From Hydrogenophilus thermoluteolus (lineage in GTDB: Bacteria > Pseudomonadota > Gammaproteobacteria > Burkholderiales > Rhodocyclaceae), in assembly GCF_003574215.1 (NCBI RefSeq), contig NZ_AP018558.1, positions 406,001 to 470,000 of the forward strand: DNA of 64,000 nucleotides. The letters run 5' to 3'. A program made the translations under genes and the position numbers. The notes below the pieces were generated by a model. That model had not been told where the DNA came from. It made no database searches and was given only the letters and a program-made list of their open reading frames with translations. Below, piece by piece: positions 46,140 to 55,829 of the stretch. Position 1 is the first letter of the stretch. Each line of letters begins with the position of its first letter.

Positions 46140-47245
46140 CAGAAGAACGCGGCGCTTCACCAGAGGCGGTTGGCGAAGCGATTCGTCAGCTCCGGGAGGC
46201 TTCTGGTTGGTCGCGTGAAGCGCTTGCCGCCGAGCTGAAGATCGCTGTCCGGCAATTGGCCGCGCTGGAAGCGGGTCAGTGGCGCGAACTCCCCAACGCG
46301 ATTTTCGTGCGCGGCGTGCTCAAAGGGATCGCGCGCTGGGGGAATCGCGATCCGCAGCCCTGGTTGGAGGTGGCGCAAGCCTGTTTCGCCGAATCGACCG
46401 TTCGCCTGACGCCGCCCAGCAACGCTGAGGGCGAAATCGTCGTGCGTCGCCCTTTTTGGCGTCATCCGGTCGTGCGCTTCGCAGGCGGTGTCGTCGTGGT
46501 TGGTCTGCTGCTCGTCGGATATCTGCAGTGGTTCGGGGTTTGGGAATCGGATTCGTCGATGACCGACGGCGTATCGTTACGCACGCCGCTCGTTACACCC
46601 AACGGCGAGACCAACTCGGCAGTCGTGGTCCTGCCGCCTACCACGACACCGGGCGGCACGCATGCGCCCACGGCCGAGACCCCGCCCGACTCCGGCACCG
46701 AAAAAGCGGTCTCGTCCGGCGTCGCATCGCGATCCGACGCAGACGGAGCCGAGGCAGCCAGCAAGCCTGACACGGCCAATGCCAATGCGCGCGCACGCGA
46801 AACGGCAACCGGGGGTTCCGCAGACAGCGCCAAAATGAACGAACCAACTGCGGCGCATGGCCAAGCCAATCCGGTGCCGGCTCAGCAAACCGCGACGGCA
46901 GTGGAGACGCCGCGTGCAGCGAGCGACCAGGGGGCGGCAAGCGCAGCCAATGTAGCGCCTGGGGAAGCGGCTCAGCCGAAGCCAACCCCGTCGCCGCAGC
47001 AGGCTTCGGGGTTAGCAATCCGTGCGGAAACAGGGGACTCTTGGATGCGGATCACCGCCAAGGATGGAACGAAAGTCTATGACGGCATCCTCCGGCAAGG
47101 CGATAGCCGCACCTTTCCAACCGACGGCGCACCGTATGCGCTTCACCTGGGGAACGCCCAGGCGCTGGTGATCGAATGGAATGGCACCACCGTCGAACCC
47201 CCCAGCCGCGGGGTGGTTCGCTTGCATGTCCCGGCACAACCATGA
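46133..47245 (+). CDS. rodZ: RodZ-like helix-turn-helix membrane protein
   Basis: Links MreB to the cell-wall elongation machinery. It has 370 residues from ATG 46133, overlapping pilW by seven bases. Domains in order: an Xre-type helix-turn-helix (about 13-70, IRQLREASGWSREALAAELK), a basic stretch, one membrane helix (about 113-134), a long Thr/Ala/Pro-rich periplasmic linker (about 145-285), and a beta-rich DUF4115 domain (SWMRITAKDGTKVYDGILRQ to the end). The layout is typical; the linker sequence is poorly conserved in the family. Confidence 0.9.
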   Translation: MVTEERGASPEAVGEAIRQLREASGWSREALAAELKIAVRQLAALEAGQWRELPNAIFVRGVLKGIARWGNRDPQPWLEVAQACFAESTVRLTPPSNAEGEIVVRRPFWRHPVVRFAGGVVVVGLLLVGYLQWFGVWESDSSMTDGVSLRTPLVTPNGETNSAVVVLPPTTTPGGTHAPTAETPPDSGTEKAVSSGVASRSDADGAEAASKPDTANANARARETATGGSADSAKMNEPTAAHGQANPVPAQQTATAVETPRAASDQGAASAANVAPGEAAQPKPTPSPQQASGLAIRAETGDSWMRITAKDGTKVYDGILRQGDSRTFPTDGAPYALHLGNAQALVIEWNGTTVEPPSRGVVRLHVPAQP

Positions 47246-48513
47246 GCGACGCGATGCTCAGACCGGAGCCGTTCGTTGCGCCGATGCCGTTTGGACCGGC
47301 AGCGCGCCGCCCCACCCATCAGGTCCGAGTTGGCCGGGTGACGATCGGTTCGAGCGCGCCGGTGGTGATCCAGTCGATGACCAATACCGACACCGCCGAC
47401 GTGGCCGCGACGGCCCGGCAAGTCGCGGCGTTGGCGCATGCGGGTTCTGAAATCGTTCGCGTTACGGTGAACAGCGAAGCCGCGGCGAAAGCCGTCCCGG
47501 AAATCGTCGATCGTCTGCTGGCATGGGGTGTCGACGTTCCGCTGGTCGGCGACTTTCACTACAACGGCCACCGTCTGTTGCGTGACACGCCAGCCTGTGC
47601 CGAGGCGTTGGCGAAATGGCGAGTCAATCCCGGTAATGTCGGGTTTGGAGCGAAACGCGACGCGCAATTCGCTGCGATCGTCGAACTGGCGTGCCGTTTC
47701 GACAAACCTCTGCGGATCGGGGTCAATTGGGGCAGTCTCGACCAGTCGGTCTTGGCGCGGCTGATGGACGAAAACGCCCGCCGTAGCGAACCCTGGCCTG
47801 CAGACGCGGTGATGCGGGAAGCGCTCGTCACCTCGGCGTTGGAGTCTGCGGCGGAAGCGGAGCGCCTGGGGTTGGCGCCGGACCGGATCGTTTTGTCGGC
47901 GAAGGTCTCGAGTGTGCAAGACCTGATCGCGGTCTATCGTGCGTTGGCTGCACGCTGCCGTTATCCGCTCCATCTTGGTTTGACCGAAGCGGGAATGGGC
48001 AGCAAAGGGATCGTCGCGAGTACCGCGGCGTTGGCGGTATTGCTGCAAGAGGGGATCGGCGATACGATTCGCGTCTCGCTCACCCCCGCGCCTGGGGAAC
48101 CGCGCACGCAAGAGGTGGTGGTTGCGCAACAGATCGTGCAGTCCTTGGGTCTGCGGGCGTTTGCCCCGACGGTGACGGCGTGTCCGGGGTGCGGCCGCAC
48201 GACGTCGACCTTTTTCCAAGAGTTGGCGCAGCGTACCGAAGCGTTTTTGCGCGAGCGCATGCCCGAATGGCGACAGCAGTTCGACGGGGTGGAACAACTG
48301 AGCGTTGCGGTGATGGGGTGCGTCGTCAATGGTCCGGGAGAGTCGCGGCACGCCCATATCGGCATTTCGCTGCCCGGCACCGGTGAGGCCCCAGCAGCGC
48401 CCGTTTTCATGGACGGAGAGAAGGTGGCCACGTTGCGCGGCGACCGGATCGCCGAAGAATTTTTGGCGCTGATCGAGCACTACGTGACCACCCGTTTTGT
48501 GAAGAAAGGATGA
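47242..48513 (+). CDS. ispG: 4-hydroxy-3-methylbut-2-enyl diphosphate synthase IspG (GcpE)
   Basis: [4Fe-4S] enzyme of the MEP isoprenoid pathway. It has 423 residues from ATG 47242, overlapping the rodZ stop (ATGA). PVVIQSMTNTDTADVAATAR is near the N-terminus, and the cluster cysteines lie in ACPGCGRTTS and MGCVVNGPGE, the last also holding the catalytic glutamate. It is the proteobacterial form, without the plant middle insert. With ispB it points to MEP-derived quinone side chains. Confidence 0.97.
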   Translation: MSDAMLRPEPFVAPMPFGPAARRPTHQVRVGRVTIGSSAPVVIQSMTNTDTADVAATARQVAALAHAGSEIVRVTVNSEAAAKAVPEIVDRLLAWGVDVPLVGDFHYNGHRLLRDTPACAEALAKWRVNPGNVGFGAKRDAQFAAIVELACRFDKPLRIGVNWGSLDQSVLARLMDENARRSEPWPADAVMREALVTSALESAAEAERLGLAPDRIVLSAKVSSVQDLIAVYRALAARCRYPLHLGLTEAGMGSKGIVASTAALAVLLQEGIGDTIRVSLTPAPGEPRTQEVVVAQQIVQSLGLRAFAPTVTACPGCGRTTSTFFQELAQRTEAFLRERMPEWRQQFDGVEQLSVAVMGCVVNGPGESRHAHIGISLPGTGEAPAAPVFMDGEKVATLRGDRIAEEFLALIEHYVTTRFVKKG

Positions 48514-48514
48514 G

Positions 48515-49822
48515 ATGAGCCAGAAAGGGATCCGCGGTGTTCGCGGCATGAACGACATCCTGCCGCCCGAATCGTTGCTTTGGAACGAATTCGAGGCGCT
48601 GGTGCACTCATGGGCGGCAGCCTACGGCTATCGGCCGCTGCGCACGCCGATCGTCGAGCAGACGGCACTCTTCAAGCGGGCGATCGGCGAGGTGACCGAT
48701 ATCGTCGAAAAAGAGATGTACGCCTTCGAGGATGCACTCAACGGCGAGCACCTCACGTTACGGCCGGAGGGAACCGCGGGGTGCGTGCGCGCCGCGATCG
48801 AACACAATCTGTTGCACCAGGGGCCGCAGCGCCTGTACTACTGGGGCCCGATGTTTCGCCATGAACGGCCGCAGAAAGGGCGCTACCGGCAGTTTCACCA
48901 GATCGGCGTCGAAGCGTTGGGCTTTGCCGACCCCGAGATCGATGCGGAATTGATCGTGATGGGGGCGCGGCTTTGGGACGATTTGGGAATCACCGACGTT
49001 CGGCTCGAAATCAACTCGCTAGGGGATCCGGAAGAGCGCGCGGCGCACCGCGAAGCGCTGGTCGCCTATTTCACCGCGCACCAGGACGAATTGGACGAGG
49101 ATTCCCGTCGTCGGCTCTCTCGCAACCCGCTGCGCATTCTGGACAGTAAAAACCCCGCGATGCAGCCCCTCATCGAAGAGGCGCCGCGGTTGTTGGACTA
49201 TCTGGGGGCCGAGACGCGCGCCCATTTCGACGCGGTGTTGGCGCTGATCGAAGCGGCGGGTATTCCCTACCGGATCAACCCGCGGCTGGTTCGTGGCCTC
49301 GACTACTATAACCGTACCGTATTCGAGTGGGTGACGCCGAAACTCGGCGCCCAGGGAACGATCTGTGCCGGAGGGCGTTACGACGGGCTTTTCGCCCAGC
49401 TGGGGGGGAAACCGGCTCCCGCAGCCGGGTTTGCGCTCGGAGTCGAGCGGGTGCTGGCGCTCTGGGAGGCGTGTGGGGGGGAGCCGCCGCAACCGGAACT
49501 CGACGTCTATCTCGTCCATCAGGGCGAAGGAAGCGCGCCCGCGGCGTTTCGACTCGCCGAAGCGTTGCGCTCGAGCGGCTTTTCGGTGATCGTCCATGCT
49601 GGCGGAGGCAGTTTCAAGAGCCAGATGAAGCGTGCCGACGCCAGCGGCGCCGAGGTGGCGGTGATCCTGGGCGAATCGGAGCTTGCCAGTGAGACGGCCA
49701 CGGTGAAACCGCTGCGGCGACCAGGCGCACAACGGCAAGTGCCGTGGACGCAGCTCGAGGAGGTCGTGGCGCACATCCAATTGGGATCGGAGGAAAGCGA
49801 TGGCGCTGGTACTCTCGCATGA
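48515..49822 (+). CDS. hisS: Histidyl-tRNA synthetase
   Basis: Class II synthetase, 435 residues. Motif 1 region RPLRTPIVEQTALFKRAIGE, motif 2 TLRPEGTAGCVRA ... RLYYWGPMFRHERPQKGRYR, the histidine-A loop RGLDYYNRTVFEW and motif 3 GFALGVERVLAL are all intact, followed by an anticodon-binding domain. It is the true enzyme; the catalytically inactive relative HisZ is at 56710. The stop lies 23 bases inside yfgM. Confidence 0.98.
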   Translation: MSQKGIRGVRGMNDILPPESLLWNEFEALVHSWAAAYGYRPLRTPIVEQTALFKRAIGEVTDIVEKEMYAFEDALNGEHLTLRPEGTAGCVRAAIEHNLLHQGPQRLYYWGPMFRHERPQKGRYRQFHQIGVEALGFADPEIDAELIVMGARLWDDLGITDVRLEINSLGDPEERAAHREALVAYFTAHQDELDEDSRRRLSRNPLRILDSKNPAMQPLIEEAPRLLDYLGAETRAHFDAVLALIEAAGIPYRINPRLVRGLDYYNRTVFEWVTPKLGAQGTICAGGRYDGLFAQLGGKPAPAAGFALGVERVLALWEACGGEPPQPELDVYLVHQGEGSAPAAFRLAEALRSSGFSVIVHAGGGSFKSQMKRADASGAEVAVILGESELASETATVKPLRRPGAQRQVPWTQLEEVVAHIQLGSEESDGAGTLA

Positions 49823-50471
49823 AGAGCTGGAGCAGCTTGACGCGCTCAAAGCATGGTGGCGGGCAAACGGCCGTTTGCTCATCGTCGCGGTGAGCGCGGC
49901 GCTCGTTTTTTCGCTCGGTTGGAACGGTTGGCAGTGGTGGCGGAGCGAACAGGTCCAAGCGGCGGCGCAGGCGTTCGAAGCGATCGATCAAGCCTTGGAA
50001 AAGCAGGCTTGGGCAGAAGCGCGCGCCGCGTGGGAGCGTCTCAAAGCTGTTCCGTGGGTTGGGAAAGCGCAGGCGGCTTATGCGGCGCTTGCGATCGCGG
50101 ACCAGGCGGCAGCCAAGAATGCGGCCGCCGAGGCGATTCCCGTGGTGCGTGAGGCGGGGACGCTCGGGGTCGACGACGACGCGGTGCAACCGCTTCTGGC
50201 GTTCACGTTGGCGGAACTCCATCTGGCGCAAGGGGAATACGACGCGGCGGCGAAAGCCTTGCCGCAAGCGGTGCCGGCACCCTATCAGCCGCGATTGTGG
50301 GCACTCAAAGGCGATATCGCGCTCGCGCAAGGTGAGGCGCAACAGGCGGTTTCCCATTATGACAAAGCGCTTGCCGAGGTGCGCGGCGACCCCTCGTGGC
50401 AGATGGTGTTGCGCGCAAAGCGCGAGCAAGCGGCGATCGCGTCCGATCCCGTCAAGGAGCCTACCCAATGA
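49800..50471 (+). CDS. yfgM: YfgM/AncA-like TPR membrane protein
   Basis: A 223-residue single-pass membrane protein. The N-terminal EELEQLDALKAWWRANGRLL precedes a helix at about 24-42 (LIVAVSAALVFSLGWNGWQW), then periplasmic TPR-like helices. In E. coli YfgM associates with PpiD and the SecYEG translocon and sits between hisS and bamB, as here. It overlaps hisS by 23 bases and bamB by four, suggesting tight coupling. Confidence 0.9.
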   Translation: MALVLSHEELEQLDALKAWWRANGRLLIVAVSAALVFSLGWNGWQWWRSEQVQAAAQAFEAIDQALEKQAWAEARAAWERLKAVPWVGKAQAAYAALAIADQAAAKNAAAEAIPVVREAGTLGVDDDAVQPLLAFTLAELHLAQGEYDAAAKALPQAVPAPYQPRLWALKGDIALAQGEAQQAVSHYDKALAEVRGDPSWQMVLRAKREQAAIASDPVKEPTQ

Positions 50472-51634
50472 AACGTTTCGCGCTTGTACGGCGTTGGCTG
50501 GTGTGCGCTGCGCTGGTGGTTGGGATTTCGGGGTGCGCCTCGCTCGACGCGATCAACCCGTTTGCCGCTTCGGGCCCAAAGCCGGCACCGTTGCCGGAGC
50601 TTCGTGACGCGCTCTCCCTCCCGGTGCGTTACACCGAACGGCTCTCCGCTGGCGAGCGCCGCTATCTCACGCCGGCGCCTGTTGCCGACGGAGTGGTCGC
50701 CGCGGGAGGTAAAGGGGAAGTGGTCTTGATCGACGCCAACGGCAAGGAGCAGTGGCGAACCGAGGTAGGCGCGCCGATCCTGGCCGGGGTGGGGAGCGAT
50801 GGTCGGTTGGCAGCGGTGGTGACCGAACAGGGGGACGTGGTCGCGATCAACGTCAGTGACGGCTCCATCCGGTGGCGTCAAGCCGCTGCGCTGCCAGCGG
50901 TAACGCCGCCGCTGGTGCACGACGGGTTGGTGGTCGTTCGTGCTGCGGACCATCGGCTGATGGCGTTCGATGCGTTCGATGGCAAAACGCGCTGGCGGTA
51001 CGAGCGGCCGCTGCCGCCGCTTTCGTTGCGGCAGAGTGCACCGCTCGTTGCCGCCGGTGGCGCGATTTTCGTCGGCTATCCCGGCGGAATCGTCGCGGCG
51101 CTCGATCCCAACCGGGGGCAGCCCTTCTTCGAGTTGACGGTCGCGCCACCCAAAGGGACGACCGAAATCGAACGGTTGACCGATATCGTGGGGCCCGTGG
51201 TGCTGGACAACCAAGAACTCTGCGCGGCAGCCTACCAAAGCCGTATCGCCTGTTTCGACCTGAACACCGGGCGGGAAGTGGTGACGAGTGCGATCGCGAC
51301 GCGAGTCGGGATCGATCGCGATTTGCGTTCCGTGATCACCGTCGACGAAGTCGACCGGATCGTCGCGATCGACCTGTTCAACGGACAACCGCGCTGGCAA
51401 AACGATTCGCTCGTCTACCGACAGCTGACGCGTCCGGTGGTCTTTGGCGACGTTGCGCTGGTCGGGGACGCGCAAGGGTATCTCCACGCCGTCGATCTCA
51501 GTGACGGCCAGGTCCGCGCTCGCACCCGCATCGGCAGTGGCGCGATCGTCGTGGCCCCGCAGCGCCTTGCCGATGGTGCGGTTGTGGTCCAGAATCAAGA
51601 CGGCACGGTAGCGGTGGTGGAGCGCGCACGGTGA
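50468..51634 (+). CDS. bamB: Outer membrane assembly lipoprotein BamB
   Basis: Beta-propeller lipoprotein of the BAM complex that inserts outer membrane proteins. It has 388 residues from ATG 50468. The signal peptide ends in the lipobox VGISGC (Cys24). The rest is PQQ-like propeller repeats (VVLIDANGKEQWRTEVGAPI, VVAINVSDGSIRWRQAAALP, LMAFDAFDGKTRWRYERP and more). Its start overlaps yfgM and its end overlaps der by four bases each. Confidence 0.96.
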   Translation: MKRFALVRRWLVCAALVVGISGCASLDAINPFAASGPKPAPLPELRDALSLPVRYTERLSAGERRYLTPAPVADGVVAAGGKGEVVLIDANGKEQWRTEVGAPILAGVGSDGRLAAVVTEQGDVVAINVSDGSIRWRQAAALPAVTPPLVHDGLVVVRAADHRLMAFDAFDGKTRWRYERPLPPLSLRQSAPLVAAGGAIFVGYPGGIVAALDPNRGQPFFELTVAPPKGTTEIERLTDIVGPVVLDNQELCAAAYQSRIACFDLNTGREVVTSAIATRVGIDRDLRSVITVDEVDRIVAIDLFNGQPRWQNDSLVYRQLTRPVVFGDVALVGDAQGYLHAVDLSDGQVRARTRIGSGAIVVAPQRLADGAVVVQNQDGTVAVVERAR

Positions 51635-52995
51635 GCGAGCGGCTGCCGACACTCGTTTTGGTCGGTCGTCCCAATGTGGGCAAATCGACCCTCTTCAACC
51701 GATTGACGCGGTCGCGTGACGCACTGGTTGCGAACGTTCCCGGTTTGACGCGCGACCGTCGCTATGGCCGCGGCAAAGTGGGGGGGCGCCCCTATCTGGT
51801 CGTCGATACGGCGGGATTCGATCCAACGGCGAAAGAGGGGCTGACCGCCGAAATGGTCCGGCAAGCGGAGCTTGCGATCCGCGAAGCCGATCTCGTGCTC
51901 TTCGTCGTCGACGGTCGCGCGGGCTTGACGCCACACGACGAAGCGATCGCGGACTATCTGCGCGCGCTGGGGGTAGCAGTACGCGTGCTGGTGAACAAAA
52001 CCGAAGGGTTGGACCGCGCGATCGCGCGCGCCGATTTCTATGCGCTGGGGTTTGGCGAACCGTTGTCGATTTCGGCGTCGCACGGTGACGGCGTGCGTGA
52101 GATGATTCACGAGGTGTTGGCACCCTTCCCAAAGCCGAAGCCGAATAAAGACCCGCTGGCCGAAAGGGAAACTGAGGAGACGGAACGCGAAGGGATTCGC
52201 GTTGCGGTGCTCGGACGTCCGAACGTCGGTAAATCGACGCTCATCAATGCGCTGATCGGGGAAGAACGCCTGATCGCGTACGACATGCCGGGAACCACCC
52301 GCGACGCGATCGACGTGCCGTTCGAACACAACGGTCGCCCCTACACGTTGGTCGACACCGCGGGCGTGCGCAAAAAGGGGCGGGTGACCGACACCATCGA
52401 GAAGTTTTCGGTGATCAAGGCGTTGCAAGCGGTAGAAAACGCCAACGTCGCGATCCTGACGCTGGATGCGACGCAAGAGGTGGGGGAGCAGGATGCCCAT
52501 TTGGGCGGTTTCATTTTGGAGACTGGGCGGGCGCTGGTGATCGCCGTGAACAAGTGGGATGCTGCCGACGCCTACCAGCGGCAGCGGATCAAGACGCAGC
52601 TTGCGCACAAACTCGCGTTCCTCTCGTTCGCGCCAGTGGTCTTTTTGTCGGCGAAAACTGGAAAAGGGCTCGACGCGCTGATGCGCGCAGTCGACCAGGC
52701 ATACGCTGCAGCGATGAAAAAACTGCCGACGCCACAACTGACGCGGGTGTTGCAAGAACTGGTGAAGCGTCAGGCACCGCCGCGCCACGGTCTCTTTCGC
52801 CCCAAACCGCGCTATGCCCACCAGGGCGGGAGCAATCCGCCGATCATCGTGATCCACGGCAATGCCCTCGAACACCTGCCGAAGTCGTACCTCCGCTACC
52901 TGGAGCATGGGTTCACCGAAGCGTTCGGGTTGAAGGGTACGCCGTTGCGGCTCGAACTGCGCACGAGTCACAACCCATACGCCGAAAAGGGATAG
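51631..52995 (+). CDS. der: Ribosome biogenesis GTPase Der (EngA)
   Basis: Tandem-GTPase 50S assembly factor, 454 residues from GTG 51631 (overlapping the bamB stop). The first G domain has GRPNVGKSTLFNRL near residue 10 and the second VAVLGRPNVGKSTLINAL near 190; DTAG and NKWD motifs follow. The C-terminal KH-like domain ends in RYLEHGFTEAFGLKGTPLRL. It closes the pilW-to-der run; hfq starts 80 bases downstream. Confidence 0.98.
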   Translation: MSERLPTLVLVGRPNVGKSTLFNRLTRSRDALVANVPGLTRDRRYGRGKVGGRPYLVVDTAGFDPTAKEGLTAEMVRQAELAIREADLVLFVVDGRAGLTPHDEAIADYLRALGVAVRVLVNKTEGLDRAIARADFYALGFGEPLSISASHGDGVREMIHEVLAPFPKPKPNKDPLAERETEETEREGIRVAVLGRPNVGKSTLINALIGEERLIAYDMPGTTRDAIDVPFEHNGRPYTLVDTAGVRKKGRVTDTIEKFSVIKALQAVENANVAILTLDATQEVGEQDAHLGGFILETGRALVIAVNKWDAADAYQRQRIKTQLAHKLAFLSFAPVVFLSAKTGKGLDALMRAVDQAYAAAMKKLPTPQLTRVLQELVKRQAPPRHGLFRPKPRYAHQGGSNPPIIVIHGNALEHLPKSYLRYLEHGFTEAFGLKGTPLRLELRTSHNPYAEKG

Positions 52996-53074
52996 TCGCG
53001 CCAAGGTGCACCACCCGTTGCGCAACTCGCGTACAATATCAGGTTCCGATCACACACCATCAGAGTCGAGAACG

Positions 53075-53320
53075 ATGAGCAACAAAGCCCTCCAACTGCA
53101 AGACCCTTTCCTCAACCTGCTGCGCCGTGAGCGCGTGCCGGTTTCCATTTACCTCGTCAACGGGATCAAATTGCAAGGTCAGATCGAGTCGTTCGATCAG
53201 TACGTGGTGCTCCTCAAGAACACCGTGACCCAAATGGTCTATAAACACGCGATCTCCACGGTCGTGCCGTCGCGCCCGGTGACCTTGCGCGAAGTTCACG
53301 GGGAAAGCGAAGAAGCCTGA
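53075..53320 (+). CDS. hfq: RNA chaperone Hfq
   Basis: Hexameric Sm-like chaperone for small regulatory RNAs, 81 residues from ATG 53075. Sm1 LQDPFLNLLRRERVPVSIYL and GIKLQGQIESFDQYVVLL are followed by Sm2 QMVYKHAISTVVPSR with the proximal-site YKHAI. The C-terminal tail is short. The gap upstream has a possible -10 TACAAT at 53032-53037 but no convincing -35. Its stop overlaps the hflX ATG. Confidence 0.98.
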   Translation: MSNKALQLQDPFLNLLRRERVPVSIYLVNGIKLQGQIESFDQYVVLLKNTVTQMVYKHAISTVVPSRPVTLREVHGESEEA

Positions 53321-54519
53321 TGTTCGAACGCCCGCGTTTCGGCGAGCGGGCCTGGCTCGTCCAAATCGATTTCGGCGAAGGGCGCGTTGCCGAGCGGCTG
53401 GAAGAGTTGCGCCAGCTCGTCGTGAGTGCCGGCGCGGAAATCGTCGGCGCACTGACCGTGCGTCGCGCCAAACCCGATCCCGCCACCTTCCTCGGTTCGG
53501 GTAAAGTCACCGAGTTGGCTGCGCTGGTGCGCGAACACGGGGCCGATCTCGTCGTCTTCAACCATGCGCTCTCACCGGCGCAACAGCGCAATCTCGAGCA
53601 AGCGCTCGCGTGCCGGGTGGTCGATCGCAATACCTTGATCCTGGACATTTTCGCGTTGCGCGCCAAAAGCGCCGAAGGGAAGCTGCAAGTCGAACTCGCA
53701 CAGCTCGAATACCTGAGCACCCGGTTGGTCCGCGGTTGGACCCACTTGGAGCGGCAACGTGGGGGGATCGGCTTGCGCGGCCCTGGCGAGACGGAGCTCG
53801 AGACCGACCGGCGGTTGATCGGCGCGCGGGTGAATCGGCTCAAAGCGCGATTGCAACGGCTGGAAAAACAGCGGGCGACCCGCCGCCGCGGCCGGCAGCG
53901 ATACGGCGTGCCACAGGTGTCGCTCGTCGGCTACACCAACGCGGGCAAATCGACCCTCTTCAACGCGCTCACCAAAGCGCAAACGTACGCGGCAGACCAA
54001 CTTTTTGCCACACTCGACACCACCTCGCGGCGGATCTGGCTGCCGCAAACGGGTAACGTGGTGCTCTCCGATACCGTGGGCTTCATCCGCGATCTGCCGC
54101 ACGACCTCGTTGCCGCGTTTCATGCGACGCTCGAAGAGGTGAAAGAGGCCGATCTGCTGCTGGTGGTGAGCGATCTCGCCAGCCCCGACAACGACGCGCA
54201 GCGCGAGGCGGTGACCGAAACGCTGCGGCAGATCGGTGCCGAGTCGGTTCCCGTCTTGGAAGTGGGGAACAAAATCGATCTCCTCGATCAAAGCCCAGAG
54301 GTGGTCCGTGACGGCTGTGGTACGATTCGGCGCGTCACCGTGAGTGCGGCAACCGGCGCTGGGCTCGAGCTGCTGCGCGCCGCGATCGACGAGCGGTTGC
54401 ATACGGCTACCAACGCTTCGTCCGGCGAAAAGAACACCGAGACGAACAGCGCATCAACACAGGATCACACCGAACCATTCTGGGAACCGCTTGAGAGGGA
54501 AGTATCACCATGTCCTTGA
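53320..54519 (+). CDS. hflX: GTPase HflX
   Basis: Ribosome-splitting, heat-stress GTPase, 399 residues. The N-terminal nucleotide-binding domain has AKPDPATFLGSGKVTELAAL and the glycine-rich GGIGLRGPGETELETDRR linker; the G domain has GYTNAGKSTLFNAL, DTVGFIRDLP and GNKIDLL. It starts on the last base of the hfq stop and overlaps hflK by 10 bases. Confidence 0.97.
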   Translation: MFERPRFGERAWLVQIDFGEGRVAERLEELRQLVVSAGAEIVGALTVRRAKPDPATFLGSGKVTELAALVREHGADLVVFNHALSPAQQRNLEQALACRVVDRNTLILDIFALRAKSAEGKLQVELAQLEYLSTRLVRGWTHLERQRGGIGLRGPGETELETDRRLIGARVNRLKARLQRLEKQRATRRRGRQRYGVPQVSLVGYTNAGKSTLFNALTKAQTYAADQLFATLDTTSRRIWLPQTGNVVLSDTVGFIRDLPHDLVAAFHATLEEVKEADLLLVVSDLASPDNDAQREAVTETLRQIGAESVPVLEVGNKIDLLDQSPEVVRDGCGTIRRVTVSAATGAGLELLRAAIDERLHTATNASSGEKNTETNSASTQDHTEPFWEPLEREVSPCP

Positions 54520-55829
54520 ACGATCCGCGTTGGGGCGATGACGATCCGCGGCAACGCCCCGAAGACGCATCGCACGGGCCGCAACAGCGGCCGTCTGGGC
54601 AACGGCCCGATGATGGACCGCCTGACCTCGACGAAGTGTGGCGCGAGTTCAACGAACGGCTGAACGCGTTGTTCGGAGGCAAAGGGGGTGGTCGTCGTCC
54701 GCGCGGTCCCCTAGCTGGCGGTAGTGGCGGCGATCCGCGCCGCGTCTCCCTGTTCATCGGGTTGCTGGCGGTCGCAGCGCTTGCCCTGTGGCTCGCTTCC
54801 GGTTTTTACAAAGTGGAAGCGAACGAGCGCGCCGTAGTATTGCGCTTCGGAAAATATGTCGAAACCACCGAGCCTGGGTTGCGCTGGCGGTTGCCGTGGC
54901 CGATCGAATCGCACCAACTGGTCGATTTCACCGGAGTGCGCACCGTCGAAGTCGGTTATCGGGGAAGTGAACGCAACAAAAATCTGCGCGAAGCGTTGAT
55001 GCTCACCGACGACGAAAATATCGTCACGATCTTCTTTGCGGTGCAGTACCGCTTGAAATCGCCTGAAGACTACCTCTTCCGCGACCGGGCGCCGGACGAG
55101 ACCGTGAAACAGGTTGCTGAAAGCGCGATGCGCGAGATCGTCGGGAAGAGCAAGATGGACTTCGTCCTCTACGAAGGGCGGGAAGAGATCGCGGTGCGCA
55201 CCCAAGCGTTGATGCAACAGATGCTCGACCGCTATCAAACCGGAATTCAAATCGTGCGGGTGACGTTGCAAAACGCACAACCGCCCGAGCAGGTGCAAGC
55301 CGCGTTCGACGACGCGGTGAAGGCGGGGCAAGACCGTGAACGGTTGCGCAACGAAGGCGAAGCGTACGCCAACGCCGTGATTCCGCGCGCCCGCGGGACG
55401 GCGTCGCGGATGATCGAAGAGGCGCAGGCCTATAAATCGCGCGTGATCGCGCAAGCCGAAGGGGACACGCAGCGCTTCTTGAGCCTCTATGAGCAGTACC
55501 GGCAGGCACCGGCGCTCACCCGCGAGCGGCTCTACCTCGAGACGATGCAACAGGTCTTTACCCACACGAGCAAAGTGCTGGTCGACGTCGAATCGTCCAA
55601 CAACCTGTTGATGTTGCCGCTTGCGGAGATCCTGGGGCAGCAGCGCGGTGCGGGCAGAGCCGCACCCGCCAGCGACGCCAGTCAATCTCCTGAGGATCTG
55701 TTGCGTGACGCCGTCTCAGGTGCGGTTTCGCCCCAAAGCAGCGGCGTCGCGTCCCCCTCGACGGGTTTGCTCGACCGCGCCCGAGACGCGGTCCGAACCT
55801 TGACGCGTGACCGGGAGAGCCGCCCATGA
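54510..55829 (+). CDS. hflK: FtsH regulator HflK
   Basis: SPFH-domain membrane protein that forms a cage with HflC around the FtsH protease. It has 439 residues: a Pro/Gly/Asp/Arg-rich cytoplasmic N-terminus (1-70), a membrane helix at about 72-93, the SPFH domain (ANERAVVLRFGKYVETTEPG), a coiled coil (about 255-330) and a Ser/Ala-rich tail. The stop overlaps hflC by four bases. The second SPFH system in this window, after the gene at 1617. Confidence 0.96.
   Translation: MSLNDPRWGDDDPRQRPEDASHGPQQRPSGQRPDDGPPDLDEVWREFNERLNALFGGKGGGRRPRGPLAGGSGGDPRRVSLFIGLLAVAALALWLASGFYKVEANERAVVLRFGKYVETTEPGLRWRLPWPIESHQLVDFTGVRTVEVGYRGSERNKNLREALMLTDDENIVTIFFAVQYRLKSPEDYLFRDRAPDETVKQVAESAMREIVGKSKMDFVLYEGREEIAVRTQALMQQMLDRYQTGIQIVRVTLQNAQPPEQVQAAFDDAVKAGQDRERLRNEGEAYANAVIPRARGTASRMIEEAQAYKSRVIAQAEGDTQRFLSLYEQYRQAPALTRERLYLETMQQVFTHTSKVLVDVESSNNLLMLPLAEILGQQRGAGRAAPASDASQSPEDLLRDAVSGAVSPQSSGVASPSTGLLDRARDAVRTLTRDRESRP

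Noticed and set aside
53018..53037. hfq promoter with TTGCGC and TACAAT
   Set aside because: The two elements are only 8 bases apart; only the -10 is plausible, so no promoter was called.
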